This document shows, piece by piece, positions 34,221 through 45,333 of a stretch of DNA of 64,000 nt (its first letter is position 1; the number at the start of each line of letters is the position of its first letter). The notes under the pieces were generated by a model. It was given only the letters and a program-made list of their open reading frames with translations, ran no database searches and was not told the DNA's origin. The DNA is from Bombyx mori. Its lineage: Eukaryota; Arthropoda; Insecta; Lepidoptera; Bombycidae. Position numbers and translations under genes: made by a program. The stretch covers positions 12,214,001 through 12,278,000 of the forward strand of contig NC_085124.1 of assembly GCF_030269925.1 (NCBI RefSeq), in the 5' to 3' direction.

Positions 34221-34639
34221 CTGGTGGTCCCCTGGTAGTCGAAATTCGACTATAATTAATTGATATTATAAGTTTTGTACACTATTATGATTCTATAAAG
34301 ATACTTCTATAATCACAGATTTCGCCAAGACTACACTTTATACAATAAAGATAAAAAATATTACTCTATTCTCAATTTGACCACAGACTATAAGCAATAA
34401 GAAAAGTTTGACAATAAACAAATAGTATGCATTCGTGTGTGTGTCAAATACACGGTAGTGTGTGTAATGTTTTTTTTATTGATTTAATGTATTTTTTATG
34501 CATAATAAAAAAAAATATTAACATTCTGCACACCTTCTCTGTGTTCTCTATAAGTGTGGGAAATTTCATACTCCTCCGTCTGCGCAATTTTCGTAAAAAG
34601 GGATACACAGTTTTTGCTTCACGTTATATTAATATTAGA
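34221..34639 (-). mobile_element. Non-autonomous Helitron, family D, inverted
   Basis: Reverse complement of 29941-30381 over its length. On + it begins CTGGTGGTCCCCTGG and ends CACGTTATATTAATATTAGA, with A and T as flanks. The terminal CTAG is changed to CCAG. Confidence 0.65.
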
Positions 34640-34909
34640 TTTATGGAATTCGATTACGCTGAAAGTTTAGTTTATCTCGAAACATCCTCGACTCAAATTC
34701 AATATTCAGAGTTGTAAAAAATCTCCTTCACTGGGCAACACTCGAAATTATTAAGAATTTTTTTTTTTACCTAAGAAGCTCGCGAATTAATTTACATACG
34801 TCAAAGTTATACGATTTCGCCGATATTTTAAAACTATTCGGACTATATTATGTTCTAGTGCTAGTAAAACACACATATAGTATTGGTAAGTTTTTTTATT
34901 GTAAAAGAA

Positions 34910-35110
34910 AGATTACTGGTGGCCCGGAGGCCTTTCCAGTTTCACCAAGACAGGTGGGCGAGTATTGGCTCAGTCATGATAATGGGATTTGCTTCGACTA
35001 GGTACCGGATCTCCGAACTCAGCGGGCTGATGTATGGATTAGGTTGCACGTCGAACACTTTGTCAAGTTCGACGAATACGGTTACCAGAATCCCTAAGCC
35101 TGCTCTGAAT
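34910..35110. repeat. Possible dispersed repeat, unclassified
   Basis: GGTGGCCCGGAGGCCTTTCC and CACCAAGACAGGTGGGCGAG have the look of a retroposed sequence richer in GC than its flanks. No second copy in this window. Confidence 0.3.
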
Positions 35111-35265
35111 GTTAGAGCTGAAGACGTCTAATGCAAGAGTTATTGGATGTCATTGATCCGTAAGGATGTGTTGAGTAAATTTCAAGGCTACGTTTGAAAG
35201 AGGTAATAATCGCTGCTAGATATTGTAGATTATAAAGGAGGGAATACAATATTCGTCCTTGGTAA

Positions 35266-35462
35266 ACCCACTGAGTTTCCCGCGGGATCTTCTGAGTCGG
35301 TCGCGATTCCAATCCGATGGTAGATTCAGCGAAGTACTGCTCTGACTAGGTCTAGGGTTAGCAAATTTTCTCAGGTTGCGCCCGGGAGCCACCTACTCTG
35401 GGCGTAGCTGGAATATCTTCTTAGACGACCAGAGAATAGGGCGGGAAAAATAGCAGAAAAAA
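35266..35462 (+). repeat. Jockey-clade LINE 3' end
   Basis: Sense: CCCACTGAGTTTCCCGCGG, ATCCGATGGTAGATTC, GGGCGTAGCTGGAATATC. Confidence 0.65.
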
Positions 35463-36109
35463 TGCGTAAAAAAAAGTTATAATAAAATAATCTGAGGAAT
35501 AAGTAAGGTAATATTATTTTCCTCTTGAAATTGTTTTCATTGTTTTCTTGTTCCCTTTCCAGTATCCCTGACAACACGTTATGACATGAAAGCGTAATAA
35601 ACATAGTCACTTTAGCCCTTATGTCACAGACGTATTGGATTACAACAAAATTTTTACCGCATTTTATTTTGACTAATATAGCGCCATCTATGAACTACAT
35701 TCAAAATCGCTTGAGATCCAATTGTGACTGTCATGCTGTTTTCTCAAAATGCCGCTAGATGACAGTGTTATAAAAGTTAAACTTCACAAATTTAGCTAGA
35801 AGGTGGCAGTGTAGTAAAAAAAATGCAAACTCAAAATCGTTCTGCTTTTTGCATGTAACATTACCACGTGGTCGGTACTGTTATTATATTTTAACTTGGT
35901 CTTTATTTTGATAATTGCTTTCGTCCGTAATTGGCGATCAAGCGACTGTATGATATTTTCATTAAGTACTTAGCAACCTCAGCAGCTCTATTGCTAGTAC
36001 TACGAGCCCAGCCAATCAGGCTAGCAAGTGGCTTAGCGGCCAAATAAGGGCATGTTCATTTTGCCTAAACTGACAATTAAAAAAAACATCTTACTATTTT
36101 TTTAATCCT
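35463..36109. other. Spacer with three GCCATCT-like motifs
   Basis: AGCGCCATCTATGAAC, TGCCGCTAGATGACAG and GAAGGTGGCAGTG lie 60-90 bp apart at 35680-35815. Their meaning is unknown. Confidence 0.3.
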
Positions 36110-36295
36110 ACCTAAGTCGGTAGCCTTGCTTAAGAGTCTATGTCAGCGTAACCCTAACGTGTAGGTGAGCTCTCGGGGCTCCAGCCAGGAGGCGTTGCTA
36201 ACACTAGCCCTAGTAAGAGTAGTGCTTCGCAGAATCTACTACCGGATCGGAAACGTGACCCACTGCGAAGATCCGGTGAGAAACTCAGTGGGCAA
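36110..36295 (-). repeat. Jockey-clade LINE 3' end
   Basis: Antisense: GTCAGCGTAACCCTAACG, CAGAATCTACTACCGGATC, GAGAAACTCAGTGGGC. Confidence 0.65.
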
Positions 36296-36365
36296 CCTTG
36301 CTGAGTTATACAAGCTATGTGTGTGTGTTTTAAGAGGTGACATTTATGACTTGTCCGACTTCTAA

Positions 36366-36412
36366 GCCTTGCTGATGTCCATGAACATCGACGACTACTC
36401 ACCATCAGAGGG
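36366..36412 (+). repeat. CR1-like LINE 3' fragment
   Basis: CCTTGCTGATGTCCATG and CGACTACTCACCATCAG match the sense tail at 16436-16480. Confidence 0.4.
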
Positions 36413-36684
36413 GCGTTTTATAACCTGCCTTTTCAAAAAAATTCGAAAAAATCTAGGTTTGTTTTACAATTAATATTCTATGATAGCTTACATATAATCA
36501 TAAGTAGACCCATTAGTTGATTTCATAATAGCCAACCGATTTGTAGGTTACCATATTTAACGATCAAAGACGTTTTCTTTGGCACCTCTGATTATTTAGG
36601 CTTTTTTCTGATACTAAACTCATGAGCGCGCGCACCACCTAATGATAAATAGTAAATGTGACATACACACATTTTACATACACA

Positions 36685-36995
36685 ATTTATAGTCGTCTTC
36701 GTATAAGACGCTTGGTGTACTCGTATCGAGAGATACGACTGAGCCGGTGTCGGAATCCTGCAGAGCAAGTGCCAACTTTCCTAATGAAATACGTAATTAA
36801 TAAAATATATTCGCGAACTACTTCCACAGTGAAATAATAACATCGTGTAATATTAATCAAGCCGACAATAATTTGATGACCAACTATACGATTGAGACAT
36901 AGATGGTTCAAAAGTCCATGATGATGTTGTCAGATGGGTCCCAGTAACCACTTAAAATCTGGTAGAAGGTGAGGTCGCTCACGAGCTTAAGATAG
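36685..36995 (+). mobile_element. Bm1 SINE, diverged near-full copy
   Basis: A head-like CGTCTTCGTATAAGACGC, then CTAATGAAATACGTAATTAA and CATCGTGTAATATTAATC, with the middle of the body lost before CCAGTAACCACTTAAAATC. Confidence 0.6.
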
Positions 36996-37489
36996 TGGTC
37001 AGCAACCAGGGGTCACGAGCCGCTTACAGATTTGACTCCTCGGCTACAGGTCTTCCGCGAAATGTTAAGTTCAGATACGGAATCTTACTTAATATCTTGT
37101 CTTATACGAGGCGAATAATCATTTTTGAAACACAATGCTTTAAAAATGTTTTAAAAAGATGGCTCTTTGAATAAATTTCAATTACTTGTTATCTATATTT
37201 TGGTTAACAAAGCTTACGCCCACTGGCCTATGCAAACAAAAAATGATAATGATGGCATCTTCTTATGTTGAATAAGGACTGCCATATCCTTTCAAACCAG
37301 ACTGCAAATCAGAATTGAAGTCGGCAGGGCTCACCTCAGCTATTGGCAGATTTGGGCTTATTTCACTATCTTCGTTAGTCGTGGAAGCGATTCGTGAACA
37401 AGTGGTAAACACATTTTACCAAAAACTTTGGTATTCTCATCTGTACTTTGTATTATCATTCATACCACTTGATATGAATACAGCAAGGA

Positions 37490-37545
37490 TCGGCCGGATA
37501 GCGGTATCTACCCGTACGGGCTTATAACGCCGTACCACCAGTAAA
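37490..37545 (-). repeat. Bm1 fragment
   Basis: Only GGTATCTACCCGTACGG through CCGTACCACCAGTAA is left. Confidence 0.65.
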
Positions 37546-37659
37546 TAATAATATTAAAACATAAATTATTAAATATGAAGCTTTATGCCGATGTTGGAAC
37601 TTAATTCTAAATATAAACCTTAAACTAAATAAATCAACAACAAAATTTAACTTAAACTA

Positions 37660-37665
37660 TTTATT
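37660..37665 (-). terminator. Polyadenylation signal of the LRR gene
   Basis: AATAAA on the minus strand, about 50 bases beyond the stop codon at 37714-37716. Position is right for this gene; use is inferred. Confidence 0.5.
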
Positions 37666-37713
37666 AATTTAATGACTGTGAGATTTTTACGTAAAATAAT
37701 AACTACATTACAT

Positions 37714-39680
37714 TTAGTGAATTAAATACAATATTACAGTTAAAAGCATTACACAGCCTAAATTTATGTTCGCACCGGATTTCAAATAATCTGGGGTCTC
37801 TTTCTCTTGGATACTGCGATGAGCTTTAATTTTATCAGGTTTAGCTTCAACTGAGGTAGCGTCTGGAGTAACAACGTGATTTTCAGGGGGCTTTGCTACA
37901 GCTGCAGCCATTTTTGCAGTTGTGTGCCCTTGCGTGACGCTCGTTTCGGTGGTAAAATATTTCGTTGTCAATTTTTGATCAGGTTTCGTTGTGAGTTCTT
38001 TATTTAACTCCGGTTTCACAGTCGTGGTGGTGTAAGAACTCGGTGCTTTGATGTCAGCAGCGGTTGGACTTTTTCTGGTTGTAGTAGTAATTTCACTTTT
38101 TGTTTTCGTACCTTTAGTGCAATTCAATAAATCTCTGACGTCAACGTAAAAGAATTTTCCGTCAAGTTGAGTATTATCGTAATATTCGTATTCGGGATTC
38201 TGGAATTGGGTCTCTTCGTCTTCCGTGGTCTGCGTGGTATTCTTCTCTATCTCCTCGGTCTTAGACCAAGCTTCTCTTAGAGCAGCATCTGGTTGGCATT
38301 TTAGGTTGTTGAGCGCAAGTTTCAAATTTTCGTTTTGTGTCTTATTCATTAACGACGTGAACCAATCCAACTGGCAGCTACACGGGAAGTTGTTGTCTGA
38401 AAAATGAGATACGTTAATTAATGAAACAGGTCTGCAGTAAAAGACAAATCACAGGAGATCCCTAAAACAGACGCTGAAAAGAAATACAAAAAAAATTATA
38501 TACTTTGAATCCAATAACTAAGTCGCGTTGTTACTTCAAGAAACTTTTAATCAATTAGTATAATATAGTAATTGTACTTAAATACTACATAGTGTACTAA
38601 AAAAAAAACGTCGCTAGTAATTGACAAAAACAATCTGATGATCTTACCGTCAACGTCCAGAGTGCTGATACCACCATAGAAATTGGTCAAAATAGGAGCC
38701 ATAACTTCAGCTTTTAGTATTTTTATTTTATTTCCTCTCAAATTTAGCGATATGAGACTCTTTAGACCTTCAAATACTTTTAAATTGTCTATATCCACAA
38801 TATTATTGTGCGCTAAAGAGAGTGATTGCAAGCTCGATAGACCAAAGAATGCTTTGTTGTCTAGCATCTGAATCTTATTTCCGTCCAAATTCAAAGACCT
38901 TAAATTCACTAGCGGAAGGAATGTATTATCGCCAATAACCTCTAAACTATTGCTGCTAAGATCTAATTTCTGCAATTTCTTTAATCCAGAAAATGTTTCG
39001 CTATTCAAACTGAATATATTATTTCTATCGATCTCGATTTCTTTTAAATTGTTTAAATGCACAAACGCTCTGTCGTGTAGCGTCGTAATCTTATTGTTTG
39101 TTAAATAAAGTTTTTCTAATGAGGGTAAATTGACAAACACGTCTCTGTTTATTTCCACTATCGCGTTCGTGTCCAAGCCAAGTATAGCGAGGTCTTTGTG
39201 ATCTGCGAAGGCGTTTACTTCTAATATTTTAATTTGATTGCCCCTTAAAGTTATTTCTTGAACAGCGCTTAGATTAGCAAAAGCGTATGCTCCAACTTTC
39301 TCTATATTACCATATTTAATGTCTAAGTTGAGTACCGATTTTGTGTATTTCAACGCCTCAGTCGGTATATATTTCATGGTGATATTGTTCTTTGTAAAAG
39401 TTAGTTTGGTCACGTCTTTAAGGTAGTCAAAGGCTGTCCAGGTGTCATCTTCTGGCTTTACGTGTTCAGCGAACAGGAAGCAATCAGCGCTTTTAAATAT
39501 CTTCGGATTTTGATTGTCTTTGGTGCAGTAACATCGAACGTCCAGTGTGTTATTGTACACTAGATCACAGATGTTAGGGCGGGTGGCCCTTTTCTGATGG
39601 TGCGTTGATTTAGACTGGACAAAAGCAGTTGCAACGCACATGACTGCGATCACCCTCCAGAAGTTCATGTTGGTTGACAT
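37714..39680 (-). CDS. Connectin-like leucine-rich repeat cell-surface protein
   Basis: Two coding exons, 39680-38648 and 38396-37714, separated by a 251-bp phase-1 intron with GT (GTAAGAT) and AG (TTTTTCAG) ends; joined they give 571 residues. Residues 5-23 form a signal peptide. A cysteine cluster follows (C38, C50, C52, C67), then about ten leucine-rich repeats over residues 86-344. The junction completes a C-terminal cap (C350, C352, C378, C437). Next comes a Thr-rich stretch (about 460-530), and the chain ends in a hydrophobic segment after small residues (SGANIN), the form of a GPI-anchor signal. This suggests an outer-membrane adhesion or recognition protein like Drosophila connectin; the exact orthologue is not certain. 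The bases before ATG read CTGCATTTTCAG, an acceptor, so a non-coding upstream exon is likely. Confidence 0.88.
38397..38647 (-). other. Intron of the LRR gene
   Basis: Donor G|GTAAGAT at 38648/38647 and acceptor TTTTTCAG|ACAAC at 38397/38396. Splicing joins LDVD to DNNFPCSCQLDW, restoring the typical start of an LRR C-terminal cap. If retained, the frame reads on to a stop at 38547. Confidence 0.88.
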
Positions 39681-39758
39681 CTGAAAATGCAGATAAATGG
39701 CAGGTTAATAATCTTATATTTAGAATCATTGCGACCTAATAGTATTCATAAATTAGTA

Positions 39759-40003
39759 CAGTACCCGTCGATAAATATTGCACATACATCTTTGGAAAGA
39801 GAAAATCGGCTATTTTCGGTTACGTAGAGCGTTGTCTCTGTCGCATATTAGCAATGTGACGTTTGTCAGTCTTCTTTGGCTCATTAGCAGGAGTGTGCGG
39901 TACTGTTAGCGTTTCGTGTGACAGAGATAACGCTATACGAAGCCGAAATTAGCTGATTGTCTCTTTCCAGAGGTCGATGTGCAATATTTATCGCTGGGTA
40001 CTG
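39759..40003. mobile_element. Tc1/mariner-type MITE with long inverted repeats
   Basis: A 245-bp palindromic element: CAGTACCCGTCGATAAATAT on the left pairs with ATATTTATCGCTGGGTACTG on the right, and similarity continues for roughly 100 bp per arm (for example GAGCGTTGTCTCTGTC against GACAGAGATAACGCT). TA flanks both ends (39757-39758, 40004-40005). The CAGT termini and TA target fit a Tc1-like source. No coding capacity. It lies 78 bp upstream of the LRR gene's ATG. Confidence 0.85.
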
Positions 40004-40005
40004 TA

Positions 40006-40881
40006 CAGTAGGTGTAACTTATTTTTAAACGACTGATAAGGGATTTTACGTAATGCTTATGGTTTTTTTTCGTACTCTCAACTCTAGAAGACTAGCCCAA
40101 AAGATGAACCGCTCAACATTTAAGGTATTTTTGTAGAAATAAAAAAAGGCTGCGTGTACTTATGTACGCGCGTAAGAAGTTATACTTTATTTTTATTAAA
40201 TTTATTTCTTTTTTATTTATTTATATTTTAAACAATTTGAAAAAAAATCGATTAAACAACATCCTCAAACACGCATATTGGACATCCCTTTTCTTGACAT
40301 CGTATAAATTCGATAATTCTTGGTACGGTTCTGAAAGTTCACCTGCGGCTATATTCAGACTCGCCAAGTTACGTCGGTCGTATTGTAATGAGCGATTTAG
40401 TGGGCAGCTTCATTCTGTTAATTTTGTGTCACGGTGCGCGCGCATCGTAAAATTTCACTCTCATCAATTTTTCGTAACGCGCCTAAAGAAGTATAACTTC
40501 AAAACTGTAATGCAAAGAATTTCAACTTCTATTTTACTTTCAGAATAATGATTAATGAAGCGTTTTCGTTTATCTATTGAAGTAATTGATTTTATAATTA
40601 AATTTAACAACAAAGAGGATTTATCCGTAATTTTGCTAATATCAATTACGTTTTTAGTTATGTTCATTCAAAAGAGGATTATAGAAAATGTTTCGTGGGC
40701 GTAAAAATTTCATGAGCATATTTAAATTAAAAATGTATTAAAAGCCTACGTGGGTAGATCTTATTCTGGTTCTGCTAATTTCTGGAACTAAGTAATAATA
40801 GGATTCAGCTCAAAGAGTGGGGCTGTTATATAAGACAATTGATTTTTAATGTAATGTCTATTAGCTCTCGTAATCAATTAA
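40006..40881. other. AT-rich spacer, perhaps an unclassified repeat
   Basis: The block 40320-40500 (TCACGGTGCGCGCGCATCG, TTTTTCGTAACGCGCC) looks like a repeat known from Lepidoptera, but no second copy is present here to confirm it. No upstream exon of the LRR gene could be picked out. Confidence 0.3.
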
Positions 40882-41312
40882 CATCAAGGATAAGACGTCC
40901 GGTGCATTCGTAACTAGTGATGCAACGGTGTTCGAATCCCGCAGCCGGGTACCAATTTTTTTAATGAAATACTTACTTAACAAATGTTCACGATTGACTT
41001 CCACGGCTTAGGAATAGCATCGTGTAATATAAATGAAACCCGCAAAATTATAATTTGCTTAATTACTGGTGCTCAGATCTCTTGTGAGTCCGCACGGGTA
41101 GGTACCACCGCCCTACCTATTTTTGCAGTGAAGCAGTAATGCGTTTCAGCTTGAAGGGTGGGGCAGTCTTTGTAATTATACTGAGACCTTAGAACTTATA
41201 TTTCAAGATGAGTAGCACATTTGCGTTATAAATTTCTATGTGCTCCGGTTAACCACTTAACACCAGGTGGGCTGTGAGCTCGTCCACCCATCAAAGCAAT
41301 AAATAAAAAATA
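40882..41312 (+). mobile_element. Bm1 SINE, near full-length
   Basis: Includes the tRNA-like head from GGATAAGACGTCCGG with a B box (GTTCGAATCCC) at 40931, the middle region (AAATGTTCACGATTGACTTC), and the body ending CAAAGCAATAAATAAA. Confidence 0.9.
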
Positions 41313-42333
41313 AAAATGAGCCGTGAATTAGTTCACATATAGTTAAAAGTATAACTGTATCAGAATTTGTTTGTTTGATATAAGTGAGGAGCGGTTTCCA
41401 ATTAATTGAAATATAACAGTATCCTACTTCATACATTAATGTTGGATACATTCATCTATATGTATTTTAAATAGTTCTCCGAATTGAAGAAGACACGTTT
41501 CCATAGTAAAAAAATAAACGGTATAAAAAGTTTAAGTTTAATATCTCTATCAGGATTCAGTCTAGCCGGATGAACCAGAAACAATAGAGCGCTGCAAAAC
41601 AGTGAATGTCGAATACTCAACAGTATAATCAAATGGAAATAATAGAGAACGCGAAGAGCTTAAAGCTTATGTTCGTTCAAGCAAAAAAGGCTTACTGAAG
41701 TGGAGACAGTCGATATAGTAAATCTCGCAGGCACGCCCTTCAACTGGTCTGTGGCGTTTTATTATGCGTAAGCCGGAACGCACGAGATGTGAAAAAAAGA
41801 ATATAGTCTGTGACACTAGACCTTTTTACCGCCAAATATGAAAAACATAAAAATAATTTATAATGTGTTAAGTAACTGATTTAATGTAATTACTTTATGC
41901 CGCTATATCAATAAAATTCATATTGTTTCAACTGTGGTGTTAATTACATAAAACACGACCAGGCGAAATAAAGAAGGGATTCTATATGCACTCCCTTAGG
42001 TCTTTCCCAAAGAGATGGGGAAGAGGAGACCTGTATTTACCGGATGTCTCGTTGATTTGATTATATTAATAGCGCTCCTAATTGTTTAGGCAGATAATGT
42101 CATTCAGCCTCGAACTACATTTACTAGTTATCAACCGGTCAAGCTGTGACATTATCAACGCCAAATTTGTGCATAGGTGTGCTGCAAAATACTGTAAATA
42201 TTTGGTTTTTGGTCGATGAAGTCATTCGTCTGTATTATTTTAAGTGTTTTTAGAAAGCTATACGTTGGTGTGTGATTAAATGCTTACCGATATCATTGGA
42301 TGGTATTTGATAGTGTCTGTGTCGACATACTGT
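41313..42333. other. AT-rich spacer
   Basis: Nothing firmly recognised; 41560-41780 has slightly higher GC but no long frame. Confidence 0.4.
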
Positions 42334-42384
42334 AGCTCATGGATATTAGTGATGCCAAGAGTACAGACAGTAGCTGCCCGCCTG
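42334..42384 (-). repeat. CR1-like LINE 3' fragment
   Basis: CTCATGGATATTAGTGATGC resembles the antisense tail CCATGGACATCAGCAATGC. Confidence 0.35.
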
Positions 42385-42414
42385 TTCAGGACTTGAAGAC
42401 TTTGGTTAAAGAAG

Positions 42415-42565
42415 GACGCGTTATAGATCAGAACCAACCCACTAACCAAACCACTCCCCTCTTACCCATATCGTCTTTCACGCAATCCATCCATTTCTTC
42501 TTAGGTCTACCTCTTCCTCTATATCCTTCCAAATTCATAGTTAGCATTCTCTCTGGCTATCAAAG
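42415..42565 (-). pseudogene. RTE-like LINE polymerase C-terminal fragment
   Basis: The minus strand encodes ARENANYEFGRI in drifted form, then GYRGRGRPKKKWMDCVKDD across 42460-42535, a hallmark of RTE-like LINE tails. Only about 40 codons survive. Confidence 0.65.
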
Positions 42566-42828
42566 TATGAGAGTTAATATAATTTTACCGTTGTTTCACT
42601 GCTAAGCTCCTACTAGACTTACAAGACTTACTAGTACACTTACAAGATTATATAGTTAAGGAATGTGAACCTCTCAATCCATTATGAAAGAATAGCTCCA
42701 TTCAGAAATAAGATGAATAGTAGTACCTACTAATGTAGGCTTGAAATACCCTAATATCAGTAATAGAAGTCAGCAATTGGCAGCCTATCAGCAATTTACT
42801 AACATTGTGACGTGGAGACGTCGTCGAT

Positions 42829-43272
42829 TGAAGTCGTCGTGGCCTAAGCGATAAGACGTCCGGTGCATTCGTGTTGAGCGATGCACCGATGTTCGAATCT
42901 CAGGCGGGTACCAATTTTTCTAATGAAATACGTACACAACAAATGTTCATGATTGACTTCCACGGTAAAAGAATAACATCGTGTAATAAAAATCAAACCC
43001 GCAAAATTATAATTTGCGTAATTCCAGGTGGTAGGACCTCTTGTGAGTCCTCGCGGGTAGGTACCACCACCCTGCCTATTTCTGCCGTGAAGCAGTAATG
43101 CGTTTCGGTTTGAAGGGTGGGGCAGCCGTTGTAACTATACTGAGACCCTTAGAACTTAAATCTCAAGGTGGGTGGCGCATTTACGTTGTAGTTGTCTACG
43201 GGCTCCAGCAACCACTTAAGACCAGGTGGGCTGTGAGCTCGTCTATCCATCTAAGCAATTAAAAAAAAAACA
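42829..43272 (+). mobile_element. Bm1 SINE, full-length
   Basis: The best full copy here. Head: GTCGTCGTGGCCTAAGCG (A-box region) and GTTCGAATC (B box, 42890). Middle: TGACTTCCACGGTAAAAG and CATCGTGTAATAAAAATC. Body: GTGGTAGGACCTCTTG to CATCTAAGCAATTAAAAA. The body begins at the point where the short copies start (ATTCCAGGTGG here for ATTACTGGTGG). Confidence 0.92.
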
Positions 43273-43602
43273 TACCTATTTTGAAGATTTATTCCATTTT
43301 AAAAGTTTCACATCCGGCATTATGGTTTTGAATATACGAAATATATTCATGTCGATTATTATAGGAGAAGGCCGTCGGTAATTTGCGGCAGCTTTATGAT
43401 AATGGCGATGTAACAGCAAAGGGAATAACTAAACGATGTTTAACATTGTATTTCCATAGTTTAGAATTTTGACTCGATTTAAATAAAGAAATATAAGTCA
43501 GTGTAAGCTATTTATATTTCTATTGAATAAAACAGTATCATGCTCATTTCAATGAATGATTAAAGTAACAAAATAGTTTTTTTTTAATTAACGATTCTTT
43601 TT
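43273..43602. other. AT-rich spacer
   Basis: Nothing recognised. Confidence 0.5.
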
Positions 43603-43718
43603 TTTTATTTATTGCCTTTGTAGGCAGACGAGCATACGGCCCACCTGATGGTGAGTGGTTACCGTCACCCATGGACTTCAGCAATGCCAAGGGCAGAGTC
43701 AAGCCGCTGCCTACCGCT
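43603..43718 (-). repeat. CR1-like LINE 3' end
   Basis: Antisense: TTATTGCCTTTGTAGGCAG, CGGCCCACCTGATGG, GGGCAGAGTCAAGCCGCTG. Confidence 0.65.
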
Positions 43719-43724
43719 TCTTCT

Positions 43725-44060
43725 TTTTCTTTCCTCCATCGTATCCCACTCGGTGCGATCGGTACAGCTAATTTTTCTCTTTCATTCTCTTCTATCAGCC
43801 GTCATCTCAACACTCACTCCTCTCTCTCTCATATCGTCATTAACACATCCATCCATGCCTTCTTCGGTCGATTTCTTTCCCCTCTACCTTGCACAACCAT
43901 TTCCATACATCTCTTAGTCAAATGCATCTTCTCTCTACGCATCACATATCCATACAACGCAAACCGTCCCCTTTTTAATTTGTTGATTACCGGGGCTACT
44001 TTTACACTTCCTGTGATATCATTCTTTATCTTGTCAATTCTTGTCACTCCACACATCCAT
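43725..44060 (-). pseudogene. RTE-like LINE polymerase C-terminus
   Basis: Minus-strand frame 44056-43829 reads CGVTRIDKIKNDIT, then VAPVINKLKRGRFALYGYVM, RREKMHLTKRCMEM and GERNRPKKAWMDVLM. This is the tail of an RTE-like polymerase (normally RWYGHVMRR then GRPKKRWMD). The long plus frames here (43648-43917, 43671-44210) are its antisense shadow. Confidence 0.7.
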
Positions 44061-44708
44061 TTATTGACGATTAAGAATCGTAAATTGATTACAGATTCAG
44101 GTATTGGTTTTGTTTTTCAGTTAACTTGCAGGCTGAGGTTAAGGGCACTCACTTTGTCTACGGTCTCTAGGTACCACTTAACGCCGGATAGATCTAACTC
44201 GTATGTATAAAAACAACAGGAGAGTAATAAAAAGTTTATAAATAAATTGTATACACTTAATGTTTGAAAAACGAAATAAAATATTAATTTTTCAGATGTT
44301 TTATTGTTATTATTATTAAAAACTCCACAATTAATACGTTTCAGTGCTTAGCTTACTCGTATGCATAAAAACAACAAGAGAGTAAAATAAGTTTTTAAGT
44401 AAATTGTATACACTCAATGTTTGAAAAAAAAAATATTCATTTTTAAATGTTTTTTTTTTTTAATTCAACTTCTACAAATAATACGTTTCAGTATTTAGCT
44501 TGCAGGCGAGTCGTGAGCATTCCAAGCTATTTTTCAAATTTCGTAATCGGAACACGTTTAATGGGTTCGTTTATGGGGTTCGGTGCGGCCCACATCGATG
44601 TTCATTTGACGATTAGTTACATACAACATAAAATACAACATAACATACTTATGAACATTCAGTGAAGACATGCTTCTGTATTTCATAATTAGTGATTACA
44701 CTAAATCT
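44061..44708. other. AT-rich spacer with a local duplication
   Basis: ACTCGTATGTATAAAAACAA near 44196 and ACTCGTATGCATAAAAACAA near 44354, with TTGTATACACTTAATGTTTG and TTGTATACACTCAATGTTTG, show an imperfect ~157-bp tandem duplication. Confidence 0.5.
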
Positions 44709-44830
44709 ATACTAATATATTAATCTACAGTGATTTTTACGGATGTTCCGTTATAACTACTGAACCGTGCATGTACTTAATGGATAGGCTAATAGGTCTT
44801 TATTTATCGAAATGTTAATATTGTTATGAA
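44709..44830 (+). mobile_element. Helitron family B, 5' fragment
   Basis: Begins TCTATACTAATATATTAATC, contains GGATGTTCCGTTATAACTAC and ATGTACTTAATGGATAGGC as in 57278-57527, then diverges; the 3' end is absent. Confidence 0.6.
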
Positions 44831-45095
44831 ACAAACTAATGCATTTTGTCCTGGGTTTCCGAAAAGCTATTTGATTTCTTTAATAACTTATCATTACGAT
44901 AAACGGAGATAGAAGGACCTTGAAAAATAATAGAGTTTATGGGCTTCTGACAAAGTTCGATTTTCAAACAACCACTACATATCAGGTGGCCTGGGAATCA
45001 TCGAAGTCATACCATGGAGGCAGACGCTAACGGACCCAGGATGTCCAGTTTTGGAGACCAAAGCTACTGTTACTAAGTACATGAATATTTTTTTT

Positions 45096-45333
45096 TATTG
45101 CTTAGATGCTTGAACGAGCTCACAGCCCACCTGATATTAAGTGGTTACTGGAGCCCATAGACATCTACAACGTAAATGCGCCACCCACCTTGAGATATAA
45201 GTTCTAAGGTCTCAGTATAGTTACAACGGCTGCCCCACCCTTCAAACCGAAACGCATTATTGCTTCACGGCAGAAATAGGCGGGGCGGTGGTACCTACCC
45301 GTGCGGACTCACAAGAGGTCCTACCACCAGTAA
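45096..45333 (-). mobile_element. Bm1 SINE, short form
   Basis: ATTGCTTAGATGCTTGAACG to GGTCCTACCACCAGTAA. Confidence 0.9.

Noticed and set aside
38547..38647. Single-exon reading of the LRR gene ending at 38547
   Set aside because: The frame past 38648 reads through a clean GT-AG intron; splicing restores the cysteine cap.
43648..44210. Long plus-strand frames (89 and 179 codons)
   Set aside because: They are the antisense of an RTE-like LINE polymerase tail that reads clearly on the minus strand.
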